9,533 nt of DNA from an uncultured beta proteobacterium (GTDB taxonomy: Bacteria; Pseudomonadota; Gammaproteobacteria; Burkholderiales; Rhodocyclaceae): NCBI GenBank assembly GCA_903930395.1, contig CAIYYE010000333.1, forward strand, positions 1 through 9,533, read 5' to 3'. A program made the translations under genes and the position numbers. Each line of letters opens with the position of its first letter. Position 1 is the stretch's first letter. Shown here one piece after another: positions 1-6,413 of the stretch. The notes below the pieces were generated by a model that made no database searches, had not been told where the DNA came from, and saw only the letters and a program-made list of their open reading frames with translations.

Positions 1-1
1 C

Positions 2-361
<360 letters not shown>

Positions 362-363
362 TT

Positions 364-609
364 TTGGCGATAGCCTGCCGCCAAGGGTGCGGTGCTTGCT
401 GCATCGCACCCTCGATCAGTTCGCTGAAGAAGCCGGCTGGAGAGCCGTGCCGGCATCTCGATGCGGCCTTGCGCTGCCGGATTTTCGGCCGGCCGGAACG
501 GCCATCTTGCTGCGGTGGCCTGCAGCCATCGGTTGAGATGTGTGGTGAAACTCGGGAGCAGGCGCTGTATTGGCTGGCCGAACTCGAAGTGCTGACTCAT
601 CCGGGATAG
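364..609 (+). CDS. ykgJ: YkgJ-family (UPF0153-type) cysteine-cluster protein, short form
   Basis: An 81-residue protein with a TTG start 2 bases after the thiC stop. It is Cys-rich: C5, C9, C12 and C13 in CRQGCGACC, then C29, C38, C49, C50 and C60. The pattern [16 protein letters not shown], followed by KPAG, an [10 protein letters not shown] block and a Glu-Met-Cys-Gly box, is that of the YkgJ/UPF0153 family. Its members are presumed to bind zinc or an iron-sulfur cluster, but their function is unproven. Recalled family members have an extra Pro-Ile-Pro-Gly-Met-Pro-type segment between SISS and KPAG. Here only Leu-Lys stands between them, an in-frame difference of about six residues. The cluster cysteines are all kept, so the protein may still fold. 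It follows thiC closely, itself a cluster enzyme, but a link to ThiC is only a guess. Confidence 0.82.
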   Translation: MAIACRQGCGACCIAPSISSLKKPAGEPCRHLDAALRCRIFGRPERPSCCGGLQPSVEMCGETREQALYWLAELEVLTHPG

Positions 610-615
610 TAGAAT
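610..615 (+). promoter_or_regulatory. Possible -10 box (TAGAAT) for uppP
   Basis: TAGAAT directly follows the ykgJ stop and lies in the only non-coding gap before uppP. No convincing -35 hexamer is found at 16-18 bases, so this is a weak call. A start of transcription near 622 would give a leader of about 33 bases. Confidence 0.3.
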
Positions 616-650
616 GCGGCCTTCCCAACTTGCTATAAGCGCAGGCCGCA
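615..650 (+). repeat. 8-bp perfect inverted repeat in the uppP leader
   Basis: TGCGGCCT (615-622) and AGGCCGCA (643-650) are perfect reverse complements separated by 20 bases. No T-run follows, so it is not a standard intrinsic terminator. The right arm contains AGG at 643-645, the only Shine-Dalgarno-like bases before the uppP ATG at 655. If the stem forms, it would cover them. Confidence 0.5.
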
Positions 651-654
651 CGTC

Positions 655-1479
655 ATGGACCCGATTCTTCTCCTCAAGGCACTTATCCTCGGCATCGTCG
701 AGGGGCTGACCGAATTCCTGCCGATCTCGTCGACGGGGCATTTGATTTTGGCCGGCGATTTGCTGAATTTCAACGATGATCGTGGCAAGTTGTTCGAAAT
801 TGTCATCCAGTCCGGCGCCATCCTGGCGGTTGTCTGGGAGTATCGCGAGCGTCTGCTGGTGGTGGCGCGCGGCGCTTTCAGCGACAGGGCGGCGCAGAAA
901 TTCATCCTCAACCTGTTCGTAGCTTTTTTGCCGCTGGCTATTCTCGGGCTGGCTTTCGGCAAGGCGATCAAGGCCAATCTGTTCAATCCGATTGCCGTGG
1001 CGACGACCTTCATTCTGGGTGCCTTTGTCATTCTGTGGGCCGAAAAGCGGGAGCACACCATCCGGGTGCAGACGGTTGAAGAAATGACCCTGCTTGACGC
1101 CCTGAAAATGGGTTTTGCGCAGGCGGTGGCGCTGATCCCCGGCACGTCGCGCTCTGGCGCGACGATCATCGGCGGCCTGCTTTTCGGCCTGTCGCGCAAG
1201 GCGGCGACCGAATTCTCTTTTTTCCTGGCCATTCCGACGCTGGGTGCGGCCACCGTCTATCAGTTGTACAAGGAGCGAGCCCTGCTCAATGCCGACGATA
1301 TCGGCATGTGGGTGGTCGGGTTCATTTCTGCCTTTGTTTCGGCCTTCTTGTGTGTGCGCTGGCTGCTGCGTTTTATTTCCAGCCATGATTTCACGCCCTT
1401 CGCGTGGTATCGCATCGTGTTCGGCATTGTTGTCCTGATGACTGCCCACTTTGGTTGGGTGCAATGGACGGCGGCCTGA
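655..1479 (+). CDS. uppP: Undecaprenyl-diphosphatase UppP (BacA)
   Basis: A 274-residue polytopic inner-membrane enzyme that hydrolyses undecaprenyl diphosphate to the monophosphate, recycling the lipid carrier for peptidoglycan and O-antigen synthesis; overexpression gives bacitracin resistance. Both BacA signature regions are present. The first is [18 protein letters not shown] (residues 13-30), with catalytic-type Glu16 and Glu20, Ser26 and His29. The second is [13 protein letters not shown] (residues 162-174), with Arg166. The length is normal for the family. The ATG start is supported by its position just ahead of the first signature helix. It is the first gene of the six-gene run, and yqiA starts inside its last codons (16-nt overlap). 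Confidence 0.97.
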   Translation: MDPILLLKALILGIVEGLTEFLPISSTGHLILAGDLLNFNDDRGKLFEIVIQSGAILAVVWEYRERLLVVARGAFSDRAAQKFILNLFVAFLPLAILGLAFGKAIKANLFNPIAVATTFILGAFVILWAEKREHTIRVQTVEEMTLLDALKMGFAQAVALIPGTSRSGATIIGGLLFGLSRKAATEFSFFLAIPTLGAATVYQLYKERALLNADDIGMWVVGFISAFVSAFLCVRWLLRFISSHDFTPFAWYRIVFGIVVLMTAHFGWVQWTAA

Positions 1480-2033
1480 TCGTTTATCTGCACGGCTTCT
1501 GCTCCTCGCCAGCGGCGTGGAAATCGCAGCTGCTGGCGAAAGAGATGGCGCGGCGCGGTATGGCGGCGCAGTTCGTCTGTCCGCAACTGTCGCCGGTTCC
1601 GGATGAAGCAGTGTCCAGCGTCAGTCGGCTGATCGAACAGGCCGATGGGCCGGTTACCCTGATCGGTTCGTCGCTGGGCGGCCATTACGCCAATCATCTG
1701 GCGGAGAAATACGGCTTGAAGGCGGTATTGATCAATCCGGCCACGGTGGATCGCCTCGATCTGACGCAGTTCGTCGGCGATCATGCCAATTTCCATAGTG
1801 GCGAACGCTTCACCTTTACCGAAGCGCACGCCTTGCAACTGCGGGCGCAGGTCGCCAGACCGACGCCGGCGCATTACTGGCTGCTCGTCGAAACGGGCGA
1901 TGAGGTGCTGGATTACCGACGGGCCGTCGATTTCTATGCCGGTTGCCGGCAAACGGTCTTGCCGGGCGGCGATCACGGGTTCACGCAATTTCCCCGCTTC
2001 ATCCCCCAAATCATTGAATTCGCTGGGCTATAA
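1464..2033 (+). CDS. yqiA: YqiA-type alpha/beta-hydrolase (esterase)
   Basis: A 189-residue small cytosolic serine hydrolase of the YqiA/YcfP (UPF0227) family; E. coli YqiA is known as an esterase with short acyl preference. The N-terminus [12 protein letters not shown] matches the family's oxyanion-hole strand. GSSLGG (68-73) is the nucleophile elbow with Ser70. [13 protein letters not shown] carries the acid, Asp146. GGDHGF supplies His171. The open frame extends further upstream (to 1404), but ATG 1464 is preferred because it lies three codons before the first conserved strand. It overlaps the end of uppP by 16 nt, implying translational coupling. The TAA stop sits inside a TATAAT hexamer just upstream of the next gene. 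The physiological substrate is unknown. Confidence 0.93.
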   Translation: MDGGLIVYLHGFCSSPAAWKSQLLAKEMARRGMAAQFVCPQLSPVPDEAVSSVSRLIEQADGPVTLIGSSLGGHYANHLAEKYGLKAVLINPATVDRLDLTQFVGDHANFHSGERFTFTEAHALQLRAQVARPTPAHYWLLVETGDEVLDYRRAVDFYAGCRQTVLPGGDHGFTQFPRFIPQIIEFAGL

Positions 2034-2034
2034 T
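2029..2034 (+). promoter_or_regulatory. Perfect -10 hexamer TATAAT abutting the RNase start
   Basis: TATAAT overlaps the yqiA stop and ends 6 bases before the ATG at 2041. Transcription normally begins about 7 bases after a -10 box, which would place +1 at or next to the A of the ATG. No good -35 hexamer is seen at 16-18 bases upstream, so a real promoter here would be weak or activator-dependent. Confidence 0.35.
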
Positions 2035-2040
2035 CCGTCG

Positions 2041-3942
2041 ATGAACGTATTGTTTGAAGAAGATGGCGGCTTCAAGGCCGGCAGCATCATGGCTGACAAC
2101 GATAGCTCGTTGCAGGTCGAAATGCCGAGCGGCAAGCGCAGCAAGATCAAGGCGGCGACGGTGTTGCTGCGTTTTGAGAAACCTTCCGCCGCGGCACTGC
2201 TTGATCAGGCAACGCCGCTGGCCGAAGAAATCGAACCGGATTTCCTGTGGGAGTGCGTGAACGATGGCGAATTTTCGTTTCTGGATTTTGCCCGTGATTA
2301 CTACGGACACGAGCCCAGCCCGGTCGAAGCGGCGGCGGTGCTGCTTGCCGTGCACGCCGCGCCCGTCTATTTCCATCGCAAAGGCAAGGGCCGCTTCCGC
2401 AAGGCGCCTCCCGACATTCTCGCAGCTGCTCTGGCCAGTCTTGAAAAAAAGCGTCAGCAAGCGCTCGCGATGGAAGGCTGGATCGTCGAGCTGAAGGAAT
2501 TCCGCCTGCCGCCGGAAATCGGCGCGCTGACCGATGCCCTGCTCTACGCGCCGGATCGCAACAAGCCGGAAACCAAGGCCTTTGAAACCGCCTGCGCCGA
2601 AACCGGCATGACGGCAGCGCAGTTGCTGTTCAAGTGTGGCGCCATCAAGTCGCCCTACTTCCTGCATTACCGGCGTTTCCTGCACGAGCAGTTCCCCAAG
2701 GGCACGGGCTTCCCTGCCCTGGATGCTCCGACCCTGCCGCGTGATCTGCCGCGCGCTGATGTCCGCGCCTTTTCGATTGACGATGCCAATACCACCGAGA
2801 TTGATGATGCCCTGTCGGTCGTCAGGCTGCCCGGCATCGGTTCGCGCATCGGCATCCACATCGCCGCACCGGGACTGGCCATCGAACATGGTTCGCCGCT
2901 CGACGGCATTGCCCGCGCCCGGCTGTCGACGGTCTATATGCCCGGCAACAAGATCACCATGCTGCCCGACGCTGTGGTCCAGAACTACACGCTGGCTGGC
3001 GGCAGCGATTGCCCGGCCGTGTCGCTCTACCTGACGGTCAATGACTCGCTGGAAATCCTGAATCACGAATCGCGGCTGGAAATGGTGCATATCGCCGCCA
3101 ACCTGCGCCACCATGAAATCGAGCCGTGGTTCAACGCTGAAACGATCAATGGCCCCTTGCCCGACCAGCCTTTCAAGGATGAGTTGGTCCATCTCTGGCA
3201 CTTCGCCAATGCCTGCGAAGGCCGGCGCGGCAAGCCCTCGGCGATGCAGGGCATCAACGACTACAACTTCGAGATCGTCGGTGACCTGGCCGATCCGGAC
3301 AGTTGTACCGTCGGTATTTCCGAACGCAAGCGCGGCAGCCCGCTCGACAAGCTGGTGGCCGAATTGATGATCGTCGCCAACTCGACATGGGGCGGCCTGC
3401 TTGCCGAGAAGAACATCGCCTGCCTGTACCGGGCGCAAACGCAGGGCAAGGTGCGCATGACGACCTCGCCGCTGCCGCACGAAGGCCTCGGCGTACCGCA
3501 ATATGCGTGGATGACCTCGCCGCTGCGCCGTTACTGCGATATGGTCAATCAATGGCAGCTGATCGCCTGCCTGAAGGGCGAAACCCCGGCTTTTGCCCAG
3601 AAATCGGCTGAATTATTCGGCGCCATGCGGGATTTTGAGCTGACGTATGCTGCTTACGCCGATTTTCAGCGCCAGATGGAGCGTTACTGGTGCCTGCGCT
3701 GGATACAGCAGCAGGGTTTGAGCGAAATCGATGCGACCGTGCGCCGTGAGCAGAGCGTCAAGCTCGACCATCTGCCACTGCTCTTGCGCGTGCCTTCGCT
3801 TCCGGCCGATCTGGTCGCCGGGCAGCGCGTGCGTTTGACGGTCGACAGCCTTGACCTCCTGGCACCGGAAGTCAGTTGTCGTTTTCTGAGCCTGCTCGGT
3901 GACAACAGTCCGGTCGCGGCGGTGGAGGAGGATGAGCAGTGA
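2041..3942 (+). CDS. RNase II-family (RNB domain) exoribonuclease
   Basis: A 633-residue processive 3'-to-5' exoribonuclease of the RNB superfamily. The N-terminal 45 residues look like a small beta-barrel domain. The RNB core runs from about 235 to 550. The catalytic metal cluster is SIDDANTTEIDDALS, giving D247, E253, D255 and D256; the second of the four classical Asp positions is Glu. The closing motif WMTSPLRRYCDM (490-501) holds the catalytic-type Arg496/Arg497. Residues 565-620 resemble a degenerate S1 RNA-binding domain. The layout is closer to the RNR1/cyanobacterial-type branch than to E. coli RNase II or RNase R. The frame is open further upstream through yqiA (to 1783), but ATG 2041 is the start that gives a family-like N-terminus and sits 7 nt after the yqiA stop. 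No clear Shine-Dalgarno precedes it. The tonB-like gene overlaps its stop by 4 nt. Confidence 0.93.
   Translation: MNVLFEEDGGFKAGSIMADNDSSLQVEMPSGKRSKIKAATVLLRFEKPSAAALLDQATPLAEEIEPDFLWECVNDGEFSFLDFARDYYGHEPSPVEAAAVLLAVHAAPVYFHRKGKGRFRKAPPDILAAALASLEKKRQQALAMEGWIVELKEFRLPPEIGALTDALLYAPDRNKPETKAFETACAETGMTAAQLLFKCGAIKSPYFLHYRRFLHEQFPKGTGFPALDAPTLPRDLPRADVRAFSIDDANTTEIDDALSVVRLPGIGSRIGIHIAAPGLAIEHGSPLDGIARARLSTVYMPGNKITMLPDAVVQNYTLAGGSDCPAVSLYLTVNDSLEILNHESRLEMVHIAANLRHHEIEPWFNAETINGPLPDQPFKDELVHLWHFANACEGRRGKPSAMQGINDYNFEIVGDLADPDSCTVGISERKRGSPLDKLVAELMIVANSTWGGLLAEKNIACLYRAQTQGKVRMTTSPLPHEGLGVPQYAWMTSPLRRYCDMVNQWQLIACLKGETPAFAQKSAELFGAMRDFELTYAAYADFQRQMERYWCLRWIQQQGLSEIDATVRREQSVKLDHLPLLLRVPSLPADLVAGQRVRLTVDSLDLLAPEVSCRFLSLLGDNSPVAAVEEDEQ
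2445..2491 (+). promoter_or_regulatory. Candidate -1 frameshift signal: A_AAA_AAG heptamer plus hairpin
   Basis: In the RNase frame the codons GAA AAA AAG (2443-2451, Glu135-Lys136-Lys137) contain A_AAA_AAG in the phase needed for tandem tRNA slippage, as in dnaX. Eleven bases later, 2463-2471 (GCTCGCGAT) pairs with 2482-2491 (ATCGTCGAGC): nine base pairs with one bulged T and a 10-base loop. A -1 shift would add 44 codons and stop at TGA 2583-2585. No internal Shine-Dalgarno is visible upstream, so this is a candidate only. Confidence 0.25.
3924..3931 (+). promoter_or_regulatory. Strong Shine-Dalgarno for the GTG-started tonB-like gene
   Basis: GGAGGAGG lies within the last RNase codons, 7 bases ahead of the GTG at 3939. 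It fixes that start and explains how a GTG start with a 4-nt overlap can be used efficiently. Confidence 0.75.
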
Positions 3943-4832
3943 GCAAGCGGGCTGACCTACGCCGCTCGCTGGCGGCCAGGCAGGATAGGCGCCTGTGGCT
4001 GGCGTTGGGTTTTTCCGTGCTTTTTCACGGGCTGATTCTGGTCCTGAATTTCAAGTTTCCGGATACCTCCAAAGCCTTCCGCGAAAAGGCCATGGACATC
4101 ATCCTGGTCAATGCCAAGTCGTCGCGCAAGCCGAGCGACGCGCAGGCCCTGGCGCAGGCCAACCTTGATGGTGGCGGCAATACGGATGAAGACCGGCGGG
4201 CCAAGACGCCATTGCCCCCGACGCCGCAAAAGAACGATGGCGAATCGGTGCAGCAGATGCAGCGCCGCGTCCAGGAACTGGAAACCGCCCAGCAAAGATT
4301 GCTCACCCAGGCCAAGAGCCTGCGTACCGTGGCTGCAGCCAATACGGCGACCGAACAGCCCTTGCCGGTGGTGCAAACCATCAGCGGTCTGGACCTGGCC
4401 GAGTCGGCCCGGGCCATGGCCCGCCTCGAAGGCGAGATCAGCAAGACGGCGGACGAATACAGCAAGCGGCCGCGCAAGAAGTTTGTCGGGGCGCGCACTG
4501 AGGAATACGGTCTGGCCGCCTACCTCGATGCCTGGAAACAGAAAATCGAGCGCATCGGTACGCTCAACTACCCGCCCGAGGCGCGTGGCAAGCTCTATGG
4601 CGCAGTGGTCATCTTCGTCGAACTGCGTGCCGAGGATGGCAGCCTGTACAGTGCCGAAATCTCGAAATCCTCGGGTCACAAGGTGCTTGATCAGGCGGCC
4701 CTGCGCATCCTGAGGATGTCGGCACCCTTCGGGGCGATCCCGCAGCAGGCGCTGGGCGGAGCGACCGTGCTGTCCTTTGCCCGGACCTGGTATTTCACCC
4801 AGGGCGATGCCCTCAATACAGGCAACAAATGA
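3939..4832 (+). CDS. TonB-family energy transducer / periplasmic-spanning protein
   Basis: A 297-residue bitopic protein. A basic N-terminus (residues 1-18) precedes one membrane helix (about 19-38). That helix contains SVLFH, matching the SxxxH motif (Ser26, His30) by which TonB contacts ExbB/ExbD. The periplasmic span (40-200) is charged and Gln/Ala-rich, with probable coiled coils at about 103-130 and 155-175. It has few prolines, unlike the classical Pro-rich TonB spacer. Residues 205-287 are a TonB C-terminal domain ([20 protein letters not shown], then [15 protein letters not shown]), which in TonB binds the TonB box of outer-membrane transporters. No exbB, exbD or receptor gene is present in the window. 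The GTG start is supported by GGAGGAGG. The gene overlaps the RNase upstream and aroE downstream by 4 nt each. It could serve envelope tethering rather than classical nutrient uptake. Confidence 0.85.
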   Translation: MSKRADLRRSLAARQDRRLWLALGFSVLFHGLILVLNFKFPDTSKAFREKAMDIILVNAKSSRKPSDAQALAQANLDGGGNTDEDRRAKTPLPPTPQKNDGESVQQMQRRVQELETAQQRLLTQAKSLRTVAAANTATEQPLPVVQTISGLDLAESARAMARLEGEISKTADEYSKRPRKKFVGARTEEYGLAAYLDAWKQKIERIGTLNYPPEARGKLYGAVVIFVELRAEDGSLYSAEISKSSGHKVLDQAALRILRMSAPFGAIPQQALGGATVLSFARTWYFTQGDALNTGNK

Positions 4833-5653
4833 GTGATCTGTACTGCGTTTTTGGCAACCCGATAGCCCATTCGAAATCGCCGGCCATTCATGCTGCTTTC
4901 GCCGACGAAACGGGGCAGGATCTGCGCTATGAAGCGCGTCTGGCGCCGGTCGACGGCTTTCTGCAGGCCGTCGCCGAATTTGTCGCGGCCGGCGGCCAGG
5001 GGGCGAATGTCACGGTTCCCTTCAAGGAAGAGGCCTTTCGTCTGGCGACGCGCTTGTCCGAGCGCGCGGCGCGGGCTGGTGCGGTCAATACGCTGGTCTT
5101 TAACGGCAATGAAATTTTCGGTGACAACACCGATGGCGCCGGCATGGTCCGCGACATCACGCACAACCTCGGCTATGCGCTGGCCGGCAAACGCATCCTG
5201 CTGCTCGGTGCTGGCGGCGCCTCACGCGGTGTCATTGCGCCGCTACTGGCGGAAAATCCCGCTTCCCTGTTCATCGCCAACCGCAGCGCCGACAAGGCGC
5301 TGGCTCTGGCTGCATCATTTGCCGATATGGCGACGGTTGATGCGGGTAATTTCGCCGATAGTGCCGGCAAAAGTTTCGATATCGTGATCAATGCCACCTC
5401 GGCCAGCCTTTCTGGCGAAAGCCTGCCTTTGCCGCCCGGGATCTTCGTGGCGGGTGGTCTGGCCTACGACATGATGTATGGCAAGGGTGAAACGCCCTTT
5501 CTCGCCTTGGCTCGCGCCCAGGGGGCGGGCCGCTGTGCTGACGGCCTCGGCATGCTCGTCGAACAGGCGGCCGAGGCGTTTTTCGTCTGGCGCGCCGTTC
5601 GTCCGACGGCCGCTCCGGTGCTGGCTGAGCTGAGAGCCAAGCTCGGCCAATGA
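4829..5653 (+). CDS. aroE: Shikimate dehydrogenase (NADP+) AroE
   Basis: A 274-residue cytosolic enzyme reducing 3-dehydroshikimate to shikimate with NADPH, the fourth step of the chorismate pathway. The shikimate site is visible: Ser15 and Ser17 in HSKSP, catalytic Lys66 in [11 protein letters not shown], Asp102 in GDNTDG, and Gln246 in [13 protein letters not shown]. The dinucleotide site is [11 protein letters not shown] (124-134), with the NADP-selective Asn-Arg-Ser at 151-153. The length is that of standard AroE rather than YdiB-like forms. The ATG overlaps the tonB-like stop as ATGA, and mtgA starts the same way at its end, so translation is probably coupled across the three genes. Confidence 0.97.
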   Translation: MSDLYCVFGNPIAHSKSPAIHAAFADETGQDLRYEARLAPVDGFLQAVAEFVAAGGQGANVTVPFKEEAFRLATRLSERAARAGAVNTLVFNGNEIFGDNTDGAGMVRDITHNLGYALAGKRILLLGAGGASRGVIAPLLAENPASLFIANRSADKALALAASFADMATVDAGNFADSAGKSFDIVINATSASLSGESLPLPPGIFVAGGLAYDMMYGKGETPFLALARAQGAGRCADGLGMLVEQAAEAFFVWRAVRPTAAPVLAELRAKLGQ

Positions 5654-6345
5654 GAGCGGTCGGTCGCTGGCTCAAGTGGGGTTTGCTCGGGCTGCTTGGC
5701 TTGTTTCTCGTCTGGCAGTTATGGCTGCTCGGCTGGGTGCTGCTCTGGGGCTGGGTCAATCCCGGCGAAACCCGCTTCATGCAAATCCGGCTGGCCGAAT
5801 TGCGCCAGAAAACACCCGAGGCCCGGATCAAGCAGCAATGGGTGCCTTATGAGCGGATTTCGGTACACCTCAAACGCGCCATCATCGCGGCCGAGGATGC
5901 AAAGTTCGTCGATCATGAAGGCTTCGACTGGGAAGGAATCCAGAAAGCCATGGAAAAGAACCAGAAAAAAGGTCGCTATGCAGCCGGTGGCTCGACTATC
6001 AGCCAGCAACTGGCAAAGAATCTTTTTCTGACGCCGAACAAGTCCTATTTTCGCAAGGCCGAAGAGGCGATCATTACCCTGATGTTGGAAAACCTGTGGA
6101 GCAAGCGGCGGATTTTCGAGGTCTACCTCAATGTAATCGAATGGGGTAACGGTGTTTTCGGGGCTGAAGCAGCGGCCCGTCACTATTACAACATCGGCGC
6201 CGCCCAGCTCGGTCCGGAACAGGCGGCGCGCCTGGCCGGCATGGTGCCGAATCCGCGCCTCTACGACCGGAACCGGAATGCGCCAGGTCTGGGGAGAAAA
6301 ACCGCCATCATCATCGGGCGTATGCCGAGTGCAGAGATCCCCTGA
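5650..6345 (+). CDS. mtgA: Monofunctional biosynthetic peptidoglycan transglycosylase MtgA
   Basis: A 231-residue inner-membrane glycosyltransferase (GT51 family) that polymerises lipid II into glycan strands. One N-terminal signal-anchor helix (about 10-34) holds it in the membrane with the catalytic domain in the periplasm. The GT51 motifs appear in order: [15 protein letters not shown] (80-94; catalytic Glu82), [15 protein letters not shown] (113-127), RKAEEA (135-140; probable second Glu at 139), and the [13 protein letters not shown] block (159-171). There is no transpeptidase domain, and the length fits MtgA. It is the last gene of the run and overlaps aroE by 4 nt. Its product regenerates undecaprenyl diphosphate, the substrate of UppP at the head of the operon. 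Confidence 0.97.
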   Translation: MRAVGRWLKWGLLGLLGLFLVWQLWLLGWVLLWGWVNPGETRFMQIRLAELRQKTPEARIKQQWVPYERISVHLKRAIIAAEDAKFVDHEGFDWEGIQKAMEKNQKKGRYAAGGSTISQQLAKNLFLTPNKSYFRKAEEAIITLMLENLWSKRRIFEVYLNVIEWGNGVFGAEAAARHYYNIGAAQLGPEQAARLAGMVPNPRLYDRNRNAPGLGRKTAIIIGRMPSAEIP

Positions 6346-6365
6346 TTGGCGACTAGCTGCCCAAT
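6345..6365 (+). repeat. Short inverted repeat after mtgA
   Basis: ATTGG (6345-6349) and CCAAT (6361-6365) could form a 5-bp stem with an 11-base loop immediately after the mtgA stop. There is no T-run, so termination is doubtful. Confidence 0.2.
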
Positions 6366-6370
6366 TGCGG

Positions 6371-6379
6371 TGCTAGAAT
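6371..6379 (+). promoter_or_regulatory. Extended -10 promoter (TGCTAGAAT) for the CorA-like transporter
   Basis: TGC-TAGAAT is a TGn-extended -10 element in the 68-base gap between mtgA and the transporter. Transcription would begin near 6386, giving a leader of about 28 bases. No matching -35 is seen at 17 bases, which extended -10 promoters can tolerate. A 5-bp inverted repeat, GCGCA (6381-6385) with TGCGC (6391-6395), overlaps the expected start site and might be an operator. Confidence 0.5.
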
Positions 6380-6413
6380 GGCGCACCTATTGCGCACTGC
6401 ACCATGACGCATC

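Noticed and set aside
1783..2040. An 86-codon upstream extension of the RNase
   Set aside because: It lies wholly inside yqiA in another frame, and its sequence looks like a shadow. The ATG at 2041 gives the natural N-terminus.
2011..3552. A 513-codon open frame on the minus strand, antisense to the RNase gene
   Set aside because: It mirrors a long GC-rich gene with clear RNB motifs. The antisense peptide is Arg/Gln/Gly-rich, with no recognisable domain or ribosome site, as expected for a codon-bias shadow.
5963..5970. A6 run (AGAAAAAAGG) in mtgA as a slippery site
   Set aside because: The phase is CAG AAA AAA GGT, which does not give the X_XXY_YYZ pattern needed for tandem slippage. No strong downstream stem was seen.
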